This document shows, one piece after another, positions 32,691 through 44,071 of a stretch of DNA of 46,108 nt. The position numbers were made by a program, and so were the translations under genes. The stretch covers positions 1 to 46,108 of the forward strand of contig JABANP010000428.1 in assembly GCA_013115135.1 (NCBI GenBank), read 5' to 3'. A model generated the notes under the pieces. It saw only the letters and a program-made list of their open reading frames with translations. It had not been told where the DNA came from and searched no databases. Position 1 is the first letter of the stretch. Each line of letters opens with the position of its first letter. This DNA comes from Perkinsus olseni (taxonomy: Eukaryota; Perkinsozoa; Perkinsida; Perkinsidae).

Positions 32691-34082
32691 CGGCATAATT
32701 CTTGAAAGCTCGTTTCCTGGATTCTCCTGTTGCGCGACTCTACTCGAATCTACAGCTTACCTCCCCTCCACTCTTAACAAAGCCCGCTGTTCACTCGTCG
32801 TATCCCAATCCCCAAGCCGCTGGGCGTAGATAACCCGATGTATGATAATGGCTACCTACAATGTGAACGGAAGAGCAATGGATGACCGACAGAGGAACAC
32901 AGCTGATCATCACGCGTGTCGGATTGAACAATCGCGAATGCTCACCCGAACTCATGCTCACCACGAGTGCTCTCAACTTAATCGAATAGAGGGATCAACT
33001 CAATGCTACATGGTGTAGCCTACATCACAATCTATCGAGTTCGGGTACATAGTGAGCACATCACGGGAGCCGCTAGCAGTTTGTCACGTATGAAACATTT
33101 TTCAACGGGGTACGTTTTTTGAGATTGAAGCGTAAGCGATCGATGAGTTGTATTCAACGGAAGATATTGCAAGCGGTACCTCGCTACAGTCGCCATGACC
33201 AATCATTCGCCGTTTCTTGCGCTGTTGATCGATTATAGCTGAGGGCTGCACCTTGCAGCCGACGGCATCCCTGTTGTTATCTCTATCTCTCTCTGTTGCT
33301 GCTAACTGTGAGAGTTACACTATGTCTACGGTGTCTAGTGTTCAGTCAAAGGGAAGTCAGAGGGGCAAGGGGAATGAAGGCCAACAGCAATATACATCCG
33401 AGACCGAGGCCATGCGACGGGGCAAGAGTCGAGAAGAATGCCTTGTTTTCCGAGCCCGAGAATTCCAGTTCGAGTGGATCGCCGGCGACATTCTCGCGGC
33501 GTCTTCTCGCCCTCGGGCCGGCGGCCCCGGGTCGGGCGAGCCCCAAAAATCTTGAAATTATCGATTTCAAATCAAGCTAGAAGGCTCGGTACGAAGCGAC
33601 CTTCGAGCTCAATCTTGAAATACCACGTCTCGCGTTTGAATCAAACGGTTTGATGAATTCACGGACTCTTTAAAGTTCGAAGGAGCGCTTCCGAACCTCG
33701 GAGAATAAGCAGACGTTCAATCGGACCACAGAAATTCAGCATTAAAGAACCTAGGTGGCTTGAAGTGCTCGGCTTGTAGTACTCCTCCCTGAATGGCCAA
33801 TCACAAATCCTCGGAATGAAGAAGAATTATAACACGCGTACTCATCACCAGCGACTACAACCAAGTTACCGAAAGAGGAAAATGAATTTCCCCAAGGGAC
33901 TGTCGTCGCCTCCCGTCTCGGAACTTTCGGATGAGGTTCTGAGCACTTCGTGCTCGCTCGCCCCTGGTATCGAGCGCTTACAGTTTTCCGCGAACCCCGA
34001 TTTGGCTGCTTGAGTTGTACTATCATTGATCCGGCAACTGATTCGCCCTCACCAGTGCAGTTCGTTTTTAATCATTGCCGCG

Positions 34083-34616
34083 ATGCATAGCCTCAGAAAA
34101 GTGGTCATCTCTCTAGCAGTCAGTCTAGCCTACGGTAGCCGAGATAGACCAGTAGAATGGTTGTTCGCTATCAGCAAAGAGACTGGGAGTCGTTACTATA
34201 TCGAACCAAAAGAGAGGGTTGCTGAGTTACGTACACGATTCACTACCACGATGGATGATGGGTTCCAATGCATATCAGCAACACAATATAGCACGATTTC
34301 CGACATGTTTCCAGTCCGATACGCGTGGATTAATCGTGTAGAAGATAAGACGATGAAACAGACGAGATACTCCGCATCGTTGGTCGCCAATGAGACCGAA
34401 GACTGTTTCACCTCTTTGAGCCCGCCTGATCCAGAAGTTGTTGCTGACCTAAACAGGATATGCGAGAACCACGACTTCTGGATCACTACCAGTTCTGACC
34501 CTATGCATATCGAGGACGGTACGTATTCTGGCGAAAAAGCAGACTCTATGAAACTTGAGGTTGATGTGAAGGACGGTAGGGCCGAACGCGTGACCGCAAG
34601 GCCAAAGAACACATAA
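34083..34616 (+). pseudogene. Right-arm copy of the secreted protein, truncated by the flipped block
   Basis: From the Met at 34083 the frame matches the left-arm protein (minus 30954) to the residues TARPKN, then enters the inverted block and stops after one further residue at 34616. About 95 C-terminal residues, including the cationic tail, are lost; their coding sequence lies downstream in the opposite orientation (readable on the minus strand 34989-34690). Upstream single-base homopolymer changes break the longer N-terminal reading but leave the signal-peptide Met usable, so a tail-less secreted form could still be made. Confidence 0.7.
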
Positions 34617-34989
34617 TCACCCTTCTCCGACATACGGTCACATGATAACATCTATTGCAGTTGCATCTTACTTGCGCATAGCTTTCTTCTCACGTGGGCC
34701 GATGCTTCTCTCTACGAGTCAGCTTCCGCGCCAACTTCTTGAGTCCCTTTAAGCCACCCTTAGCCGCTTTCCCTTTGCCACGCTCCATATTAGCGGCGCT
34801 GGCTGTCTCACGGTCCCAGTCTTTTAAATTAGACCTGCCGACGCCGTGTTCGAACTGTGCATCCCTTGTGTTAGGTTCGAGGATCATCTTATCACGTATG
34901 AGAGATGCAGCAGGGTTTTCCATGGTCACCGAAAGGACATCACCCACCTTGAAGTAGGTCAGCTTCTTCATCGTCTTGGCTCCCTCGTT
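34608..34989 (+). repeat. Right copy of the 382-bp block, inverted relative to its arm
   Basis: Identical to 30048-30429 in direct orientation (constant offset of 4560). Immediately before it GCCAAAG is the reverse complement of the sequence after the left block, and immediately after it ACGCGATATGATG is the reverse complement of the sequence before the left block, so the flanks are mirror-image while the block is not. This defines a clean inversion with AAC/GTT at its edges. Confidence 0.95.
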
Positions 34990-36029
34990 ACGCGATATGA
35001 TGTTATCGAGATTACGTCTTTCGTTATCAGATTGTTTGGCGTGATTCGTGATGTGACGGCTGAAAAGTTGCGTTAGCAGTGACCCTACCGAGACTAGAGA
35101 AACATCATGCATTCAATTGGGTTGCATGACATTCCATTTTATCTCATGCAGCAAGCGTGTCCGATGGCATCATCGTCTTCGTTAACTCAGAACTGGAACT
35201 TGACCTAAGATAGTGAGAAATACTTCGCAGAGTTGGCTGCAGAATTCCGTTCACATGATCCGACAGCGTACATGCAGATTCCCCTGCAAGACCATGCTTG
35301 TCCCAGGTGACTCGACGAAGACATAAACGGCAAAAAATTCCCAATATTATTGAAATCCACCTAAGACATCCCCCTCTCACACGCTCAGTAACGGACTCAC
35401 GATTCGTGACTCATCAAGGATTGAGGATATGCTGATACTGAAGAGGGGAATAGCACGCCGATGCGGCTCGACCGATGAAGTTCGAAACTCGAATCCGTCG
35501 AGTGATATGCGAGCTAAGCCTAGAACTCCCAAAGATTCGGCGCTCAGGCACACAAGCTGACTCGGAACTAGAGCTTCTTGGGACTTGAGACACTTGGGAC
35601 ACGAAATGCGAGACCTTCCACTCAGTCCTCATATGGTAATTGGTCGTTCTCTGATATTACATTGGCTCGTTGCCTCCAGCGTGTGTAAGATCAATTATGC
35701 TGGTCCGGAATTCGGGTGTCGGGCAGAAGAAACACAACCGTACACAATCGGCGTCTCCGAGAAATGAATTTATCTGCGGCGTATTATCCACCCAAGAAGA
35801 ACACGACTCCGACTTCTATCCTACCAGTAAAACAAAGAACACCACTGAGTGCCCTTTTGATAATAACAGGGATAGATTCAATGGACGATGTGCGAAAGAT
35901 GGACGTTTGGTACGAACGATTTGCCACGAATCACATATGTGATCAGGTACCAGTGGTACCGTGCCACTAGAAGGCTGGTCGCCGAGATACATGCGTCATC
36001 TTAAGCACAACTGCTGGGCCGAGATCATA
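34990..36029. other. Right-arm mirror of the kinase 3' intergenic region
   Basis: Mirror of 29007-30047 with very few differences. It carries the same GGTACC pair and the CACATATGTG palindrome (about 35930-35960). No gene was seen. Confidence 0.5.
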
Positions 36030-37825
36030 TCATTCGAGAACAGGCGGCGCTTCCACCAGGAACCCGCACGACCTCGAGGAGCGCGCTATTGCCGGAGACA
36101 GTGAGTTGAGCTTCTCTGAAGTCACCGCCCCGTCTATCGCAACAATGAAATCCAGATAATCGAAAATGAGGTCCCAGTGGCCATGCGCCATAGAGCTGGT
36201 GGTTTCGAGGGTGATGGGTTCATTCCATCGCCGGTCACGAGTGATTCCAGCTCGTTGAGATCGACCCGCCCATCATGATCCAAATCTGCTGCTGCAAAAG
36301 TCGTGACATGTCTCCAAGCTGCGACTCCGGAACGAGACTCGCCGCAGTGCGGAGCAGCTCCTTCCGCTGCGGTGGAAGAGCCAAGTACCGCCCCAGCTTC
36401 CTCCTCGTCGAAGGAGTTGATATACAGAGAGTGTTCGAAGGAGATGCTGCACGTATGAAAGGATGGCGCAGTGCCTCGGCAGCAGTAAGTCGCTGAGGAG
36501 AGCCATGCCTAACGAAGGGACGCGGAAAAGTTTGTCTACCTGGGATGGTTCCACGATCAAGAGACGCGTAACGAGATCCACAGCAGCCTCACTTAGATTG
36601 TGCCAGGCTGGCCTGTTTCTAATGAAGCTTCCAGCTTTGACACGATGCACGACCACCTATTAGCAGCTACAGCCAGCGGCCTGTCAGATGAATACGTTAA
36701 GACCTTAGTGGACCTGTCCCCGGACTGTCGGAAGGGGAGGCGGCACACAGCATTACGTATAAGACAACCCCGGCAGACCACATGTCGCTCCTCGTGTCGG
36801 CGCCTTTGGAACGGTATCTGGGTGGCTCATCACTCCCATCGGCTCCGGCGAGACGCTTTCCTACACCTCAGGCGCAGCATATGACAGAGTCCCTATGCGA
36901 CCCTTGGCCTTTCCTCCAGCTACAGCCCTGAGACTGGCAGCCGCGCCGAAATCGCAGAGCTTCAACCGGCTTCTGTCGTTCTCGTCTACGAAAAGGAAGT
37001 TCTCTGCTTTCACATCACGATGCACTATATGTCTTGCATGGACGAAGGCGAGAGCCTCGAGAACTTGACGCATCAAGGATGATGCCTACCAGTGGACCGA
37101 ACATCAGCGGCCAACGTTGAGCCGTCAGCCCGGACGGCCCAACTCACCTCTGCTTCCGGCAATCCTCGAGCCACCGATGGACGTTTGCGTGCAGTATGTA
37201 CTATATGATCATAGAGCTCGCCGCCCCAACACGGTTCCATGACAATTTGGTACATCCCGTCGTCGTTCTCGAAAGCCTAAAAATCAAACCAGACATGAAT
37301 GCATGAAGCCGAAAGAATGGCGGTACAAAAACAACCAGCCGTTGATGACTGCTGGGGACGACCAGCGAGCGCGTCCATGTTACCTCACTTCGAAAACACG
37401 GACGATTCTTGGATGCGGCGGCAGGAGCCGAGAGTGCCGATATCTCGGTGGAGTAGGATCTGATGGCGGGTCCCTCTTCAGCCGGACTCGATCCATCAAC
37501 CAGTTCCTTCACTGCCACCAACCGCCCAGCAGCGTCAATCTCCTCCGCTAGATAGACATCACCGTAGCTACCTTTGCCGAGCGCTTTTCACTTTACGGTA
37601 GAAATTCTATCAAAGGCAATGTCTCGATGTATTGCGAAAACCGCTCTCACGGCCCTCTCTGGTGGGATGTAAACGGGTTCAGTCGCAGGAAGGTTGCCTT
37701 CAAGAGGCAGGAGAAAGTCAGAGGAGGCCTTTATAGACTGAGTGGAGTGCTCGTCCTCGGGGAGTGGTGGATTCTGGCATAAACTGAGAGGGTCCATGAT
37801 CTGTGCTATAGAGGTGTTACCCGCT
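36030..37825 (-). pseudogene. Right-arm copy of the EF-hand protein kinase, disrupted
   Basis: Mirror of 27214-29006. Differences that break it: the first codon region reads AGCGGGTAAC in place of ATGGGTAAC, two bases are inserted after the DRI codons of exon 1, one C is missing from the C-run before FRQSG in exon 4, and one T is missing from the five-T run before the EF-hand in exon 6. The HRDVKAEN and DFG exon is intact. Three of the changes are short indels and two lie in homopolymers, so uncorrected sequencing error is as likely as real decay. Confidence 0.8.
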
Positions 37826-38555
37826 GACAGATGTAAACTGAGAACGGTCTAACAGACAACATAACCCATCGTGAGTTCACCAGCTATCCTCGGAACTGGC
37901 TGGAATATCTCGATTCGGCGGAACGAGGCGTGTACTCTACCTGTCAATCTTCACTTCGATTTACAGTCATTTCACTCTCCGAGTGCGAAGCACTACGGGC
38001 TATAAAACCGCTAGTCAGGTTGGAAAAGCGGGTTGGAAACCACCACCGCGAAATGCCACGAAAGATTGACCGAATGAACGCGAGCCTTGTCATCGTGAGG
38101 AACTGATAGTGAGGCGAGATGACAGTGCCTAAAATAACTCAAGAATTGTGTAGCCATTATCTGCAGTAATGCTCGATGAAAAAGCTCACGACTCACTAGC
38201 TTCAGATGCGGTTGATGCAATAACGCTCTGCGAGCCCCTCCAGCTTCACTTTGAGCGAGCATAGCAGCATCAGAGCCGCTGCACCGTGCGGCCCCGCACG
38301 CATGGCACCAATCCCGCCAATCAATCGATAATGACTCATCATAGATGAGTATCATACTGAGAATAAAGTGTTGCCCTAGGAACCAACGCAATAGCAATAC
38401 GAGAAGGCCGGATATCGCATCTCCAGAATTGATTCCCATGACTACACCACTAGAGGCACTGTCAGCGATACAGTGAGCCTGCTCGCCATGTTTCCCTTTA
38501 TGGCGTTATGATCGTCGTCCAAGGTAGTGATATGATGAATCCACCGGCCCCTATC

Positions 38556-40470
38556 ATCGCCACATTGCTCGGCGAGGCAACAAATATAAATAAGCTTGAG
38601 GTTGCATCCTGAGATATCTGGGTCGCATCATCGTTATGGGGCGTGTTTTTCTTGCAATATTGGTCATGCTGGTCGTATTATCACAGGATGGTCTCAGGCA
38701 GAATTCACGATAAGAAATTACGTCTTTGTCAATTGCCTCTATATTGTCCCCATTCAACAGCCTAGAACACCTCAGCGGGAACATCAACAGAAAGGATCCC
38801 GAAAGTGACTAGTGAGGAGCTACTTACGCCAAAATCAAGTGGTGATGGTCCATTCCAACGAGTGCTCGTACCCTGAGTCATGCAAAATGTTTCTTGTGAG
38901 CGAACGTTCCCATTTACTCACATCGATGAAGGCCTCCGACGTGACGCAAGAAGTATGAGAGTGTGCGATCGTCATCGCAGACTAACACATACAAGTAAGA
39001 TCACAAGAAACAGTTAACTTGTGAACCAAAAGCAATCGTAGCCCTATGGTATAAGAAAGGTGTGGGCATGATATGACGGCAATAGTCTGGACTCTATTAA
39101 AGACAAGCGATAGAAAACGACGGGCCTCCACGAATCCACTTTTAAGGACCGCTTGGAAGGTGGGAGGGTTGGTCGGCTTCCGGGGCCTCCTCAAGCCCGC
39201 GTAGTGACAAAATGATACGCATTGCAGCCTAAAAAGACGCGAAGTGCGGCGAGTCTTGGGAACCCGGAGATGCTACTTCTTTGTCCACACGCAGACGTGG
39301 TCCACCTGTTGTAGCACCCGCGTCATGATTCGGGTCAGCAGAATCCTCGTGAACGGATATCTGGAGCGGAGAGCCTCAAAAAACTTCACAAGAGGCCGAG
39401 TCAGAAGACGCGACCGAGTCTCTACACCCTCACTTCATGAGGATAACGAGAAGTCTCCGCCGAGGGTATCGCAGGGCTCCCAACGCTGAGCGCTTCGAGG
39501 GTAGCTCGTAGAACATCAGGGGTCAACGTCCAACTGCAAATACGCTTGTGACCGAAGAAGGGCATCGAGGCATGCTGGAGTGCCAGACCTTACCTGCTGT
39601 GACGGCTCGGCTTTGCGAGGAAGCTCGGGTGTGATCCATTTGGTGGGAAGCAGCGGTAGATCGAGTGGTGAGCTCGATGGCGCAAGCTGAGAAAGATTCA
39701 TGAATGCAATGAAGAGAGGAAACCCGAGCAGCAAGTCACTTGAGGTGCAGGCGTATGCTCTGGAACCTAGGGAAGCTTGAATTCCGCCGCGTCTTCACCG
39801 CTTCGAGTGTCGTTGAAGGCGGGCTGTCCTGGGTGAGCATTAGTGCCTACAAATGAGACTATTGACGGCTGAGTCAGTACGTTCTTACTCCTTCGCCCCA
39901 TTCTTCATCCAGTCACGGGGACATTCTCCAGATCAAGCATGCCACCCGCGACCTTCCGGTGTGTACGTTTTGTGATAATTATTTCCCCACTGCGGCCGCT
40001 CCTTTTCGACCACGGTTGGCGTTCTGAATACCACTCCCACTCCAATCGTTCCGGGTGATCCGCCAGACGCACGCCCTCTTGCCACCTGACACCTACAACA
40101 TATCTCATAAGCAGCTATGGCTACTGAGAGAGGAGCCCACCTGCGAGTACTTCCCCTTTTTCCGTGGCCCACTTCCGCTTTCCGCCGAGCTTTCCTCATT
40201 TGCGCTCGCCGAAGTGCCTGGCGCTGAGCATGCTGATAATTCGCTCCCCAGGGCAGGGTTCGAGGCGCCCTCACGTCGGAATGATTCAATCTTCGCCTCT
40301 CCGCACTGACCTCCAAAGCCACCTTCGTACCCAAAGAATATCTCCACCTGGAGCCGTGGCGGACTCAGACGCAGCCATGCGCAAGAACGCATCCAGCAAC
40401 ATGGGAGGAGACGGTGGGCGTCGGGTGTCCCTGTCGAGCTGCTCGGAGGTGTACTGAGGTGGGGAGCTCA
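38556..40470 (-). pseudogene. Right-arm copy of the unrecognised Gly/Lys/Arg-rich gene, disrupted
   Basis: Mirror of 24593-26484. The start MSSPPQYTSEQLDRDTRR is preserved, but the frame breaks within exon 1 (small insertions around 40290-40350) and again in the basic region and at the second exon end. The inner part near 38556-38800 is still identical in frame to the left copy, while the outer part has many small indels. Confidence 0.75.
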
Positions 40471-40812
40471 TCCGTCTCTTAACCCGCATAAAAAGTAGCT
40501 GCGTCAAGACAACATGACACACGCTGAAAGCCCTGCCAGCGGTGAAGTCGAGCTCCAAACATAGATAACTCCACAACGAAGTGTAAGCGAAAGGCTGAGG
40601 GCGCTAACAGGGTTGGTATGGACATCGACTCGGTGTATCGCACATCAGCTGAATATATGATATAATGAAGAAAGGAGCACGTTTCAACGATGCTTGCACA
40701 CAGCAGGTGGCGAGGCAATTGCTCTGATGATGCTCCAAGTGTTAGTAAACACATACAAATCTATGATGCTAGCCGTAAGGCAGCACCAACATGAAGAAAC
40801 CTCTCCAAGGGC

Positions 40813-42925
40813 TCTAAAAGCTGAACATCGCGAACGCCGAGGCGTTGACCCGTATCCAGCAGCTCTTCTCGGTAGTAGCCTTCCAGCTTGTCATATTCTT
40901 TCTACAACATCGGGATCCATAACCATGTTGAGCATCAACTTCCCACGTAAGACAGGGACGATTACCTGACATAGAACAAGCAAGACTCCCCTGAAGCACT
41001 CCCTGGCGTCTACAATGTGACTAGTATTACTTGATCGATGAGGTTGGGGAATATGGGATGATTAGGTCGACCTCCTCCCAGCGAAACAACATGGCTGTTG
41101 GGCGCCAGGAACATTAGAAAATACAACGGAGTTTCGAGCGAAAAGATCTCTGCTAGAATGCTTAGCAAAGAATGAAGGGACGAGAGGCATCACTTTGTTG
41201 GTAATGAACATTGACGCCGGTGATAGAAGAGACCGTTTGATACGATTCATACTTTCGCCCCAGTGGCTAATACTCGTGAGACGGAATCCTTCGATTTAAT
41301 GGCCTGAAATCAGCACGTGGTGGGTGATAGCGATAAGGTACGTCGATCATTACCGAGCTTGAGTCCACTGCAGAATGACCAGTTATTGCCCAGTCTATCT
41401 CCTTCAGCCGGAGGATTGGCGCCGAATTCAAGTGGAGCCGCGACTGGTATCAGCATCCTCATGATCGTCTTGTCATCCACTAAAGGGTTCCCCCACTCTA
41501 TATGCTTTCTTTCATAGCAATTCAACCATCGCAGTACACACGTCGGTGACGGCGGTAGCCTAACCGATAACAACCAAGTCAGCACTGCAAGCTAGCCGCA
41601 AAGAGAACATCATGGCGTGCTGCAACCTCTTTCTGGAGAGAGTATTCTTGATGAGCTTTGACGTAGTCCAGAGAGAACGGCTCGAAGCCAAATTTGACTT
41701 CCTGATGTCCGCTGTATCGTAGACCACCTTTACGGTGCGTGAGGGAAGAGTCGGATCGTACTCGGGCTCAGAAGCACTTTGGTGTTTTACTGAAGAGCGA
41801 AGGCGAGGGCTATGCCGAGCGTAACTGAGACTAGGCCATTGGGCGTGGACAGCCCGCAAGCCATGATGCTGATGATGATGCGATGCCGATTCAACAGCAC
41901 TACCCGTTCCGGTGAGTACAGCGTACAGCGTATATAGGCTTCTGGCCAAAGGAGTTCGGCATTTATGAGCTTCTTTTCCTTGCGGATTGGTGGAATGTGA
42001 TGGCACCTCCGTCAAGAGTTGCGTCGCGGTCTTCTTCCAGGACTTGCACCTGAAACAATCTCTACGTCGAGTGGACTTAGTTGACGCATGCGATCATTTA
42101 CCAGGCTGGAATCCATCCCCGATAGTATGATGAGATCTGGAAGAACACGCGGTCCTTCACTCCAACAGCGTCTTTGGCAGGCAGGCAAATGAATCCTCCA
42201 CAGCGGCCTATCAGTGAGGGTAGTGGCTGACTGATGATGAAATCTGAGTGAAAGGGCACTGGTGACTCGTTAGCGTGAGCCCTGCGAGACTAAATCTCCT
42301 GCCTCCTCGGATCTTTATCGTTCTGCGGGCTTCGTACGACTCCTTCCATTGGCTCGCTGGCGTGTATATGGCCTGATGAGCTTCGATATTATCTACAGGT
42401 TTCCAGCTATGAGTCTCTCGACATCAGGGACACTCAGAAAAACGGGTGAAGGGAAGTAACGATGAAATAATGCGTCGCGGCACGCGCAATCGCCACGATT
42501 GCTCTTCGGCTCACCTTCTCCTCCACAACTTTCTCGTTGCTCCTCTACCAGGCATAGAGTGCCTTGTGAAACAGGACTGGCGCAGTTAATAACATTTTGT
42601 CAGGTTGGCAGGAGGTTGGCCTCCTGAAACCAGTCACATTGCAACATGTGTTTTCCATCCAGGTCGTCGGCCGTGGACCCAAAACCGATACAAACTGGGT
42701 TCAGATCATCACGTGCAGCGCGATACCGTCTTCGACGGCAAACTGCCTCGAAGGGCCCAACCATCACCACGACTACCCTGAGTCCTGCCGCTTAAGCCCG
42801 GTCAACGAGGCGCTTCCCCACAACTGCCACGACTCATAGTCACTGTGTGATATGCCAGAAAGGTAGAGTATAGTCAGCTGGAGAGCAGTCGATAATGGAC
42901 GTCGACAAATGGAACCCTCGGCCAT
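40813..42925 (-). pseudogene. Right-arm copy of the WS/DGAT acyltransferase, disrupted
   Basis: Mirror of 22229-24248. Parts of several exons can still be read (FARNSVVFSNVPGAQQP; MLIPVAAPLEFGANPPAEGDRLGNNWSFCS), but indels break exons 1, 3, 4, 5 and 7; the catalytic HHTIGDG region has changes around 42120-42135. The copy is about 90 bp longer than the left one, mainly from short insertions. Confidence 0.8.
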
Positions 42926-43299
42926 TCAACGTCAGACTCTGTGGAGCTACGACCTGTCCCTCGGCAAACGGCAAAAACCAATCTCATTCTGCGGTGATAC
43001 TCTACAGGAGACGGAGCATCAGCGGGAGCCCGCAACAGACCTACATTCTCCTTTCCGTGAGTGGTTCATTTCTTGCTAACAACCTTGCAGCTAACTTGAT
43101 GGGTGCTGAACTGATCCTGTGAGGATGTCCCGCACCACCACGCATGGTGTCATTATATTCAGCGATCGAAGGCTCACTTTCTGTTGAGACAAGGGAGGAA
43201 CGGAACGTCATATACTGCGCTGCGGATACTACTGCCGACGAGACGGGACGACTATCTGCGCGGGGCTCCAGAAAGTTGCTCTGGCAGCAATCATTTACT

Positions 43300-43955
43300 G
43301 TATGAAAAGCGTTATAGACAGTGCTGTAATAGCACACCTGCGACGCATTTTTCTTTCATCTTCGCGCGCGCCAATACGAACGTTCTGCGCGGGCTAAAGT
43401 CGTCCAGGGCCAGCAGCGGATTTCGTGGTCGGAAGATCGGGAGGGCTGCGGGCTTTCAGCGAAACGTGCCCGCTAACGTCATTCAAATCGTCGGTGGTTT
43501 TGCGCAGGCAATTCACGCGGCGGGAGCAACTTCCGGTTCTCCACGTCTGTGCGGTCCTCTCGTAAAACTCCTCCAGAGCTCTCCTGGGATAATTTTATTA
43601 CATCTCCTTATAATCTTAGCTCACTCACTGACTCAAACGGGTTCCGGATAAATGCCTCCCAGCATGTACTGAATATTCGAGAATGATCTACCAACAGGAA
43701 GCTTACGTGGTTCGACGATGAGCCAAAGTGGGCAGACCATATGATGCCGGTCATTAACGTGACCGAGTCCTACGTCGCATCGAAGGCGAGCGGCTAATGT
43801 TCCTACACGCGGTCGATGAAAGTCGGGCCCAAACTGATTCTAAGACTCGAGCAGAGTACGCGGCTATCGAAAAACGACACGGAGGAAAGGCTCTGAAGCG
43901 AGGCCCGACAACAAACCCTCCAATAATCACTTTCGGATAGAGTTGCTGATCACTG
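43300..43955 (+). pseudogene. Right-arm copy of the hypothetical minus-strand gene, disrupted
   Basis: Mirror of 21232-21870. Segments such as IHAAGATSGSPRLCGPLVKLL are conserved, but frameshifts occur before and after. The strong similarity with scattered short indels matches the rest of the outer right arm. Confidence 0.6.
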
Positions 43956-44071
43956 CAGAGCGACCGCTGGCACCACCCGAGGGTAACGCGCGCGTGGTCC
44001 GCTATCAAAATGGTTCCAACGTGACCAGCAGCTCGACAAGACTGGTGGTGACTGGAGTGAAAAGTCTCACG

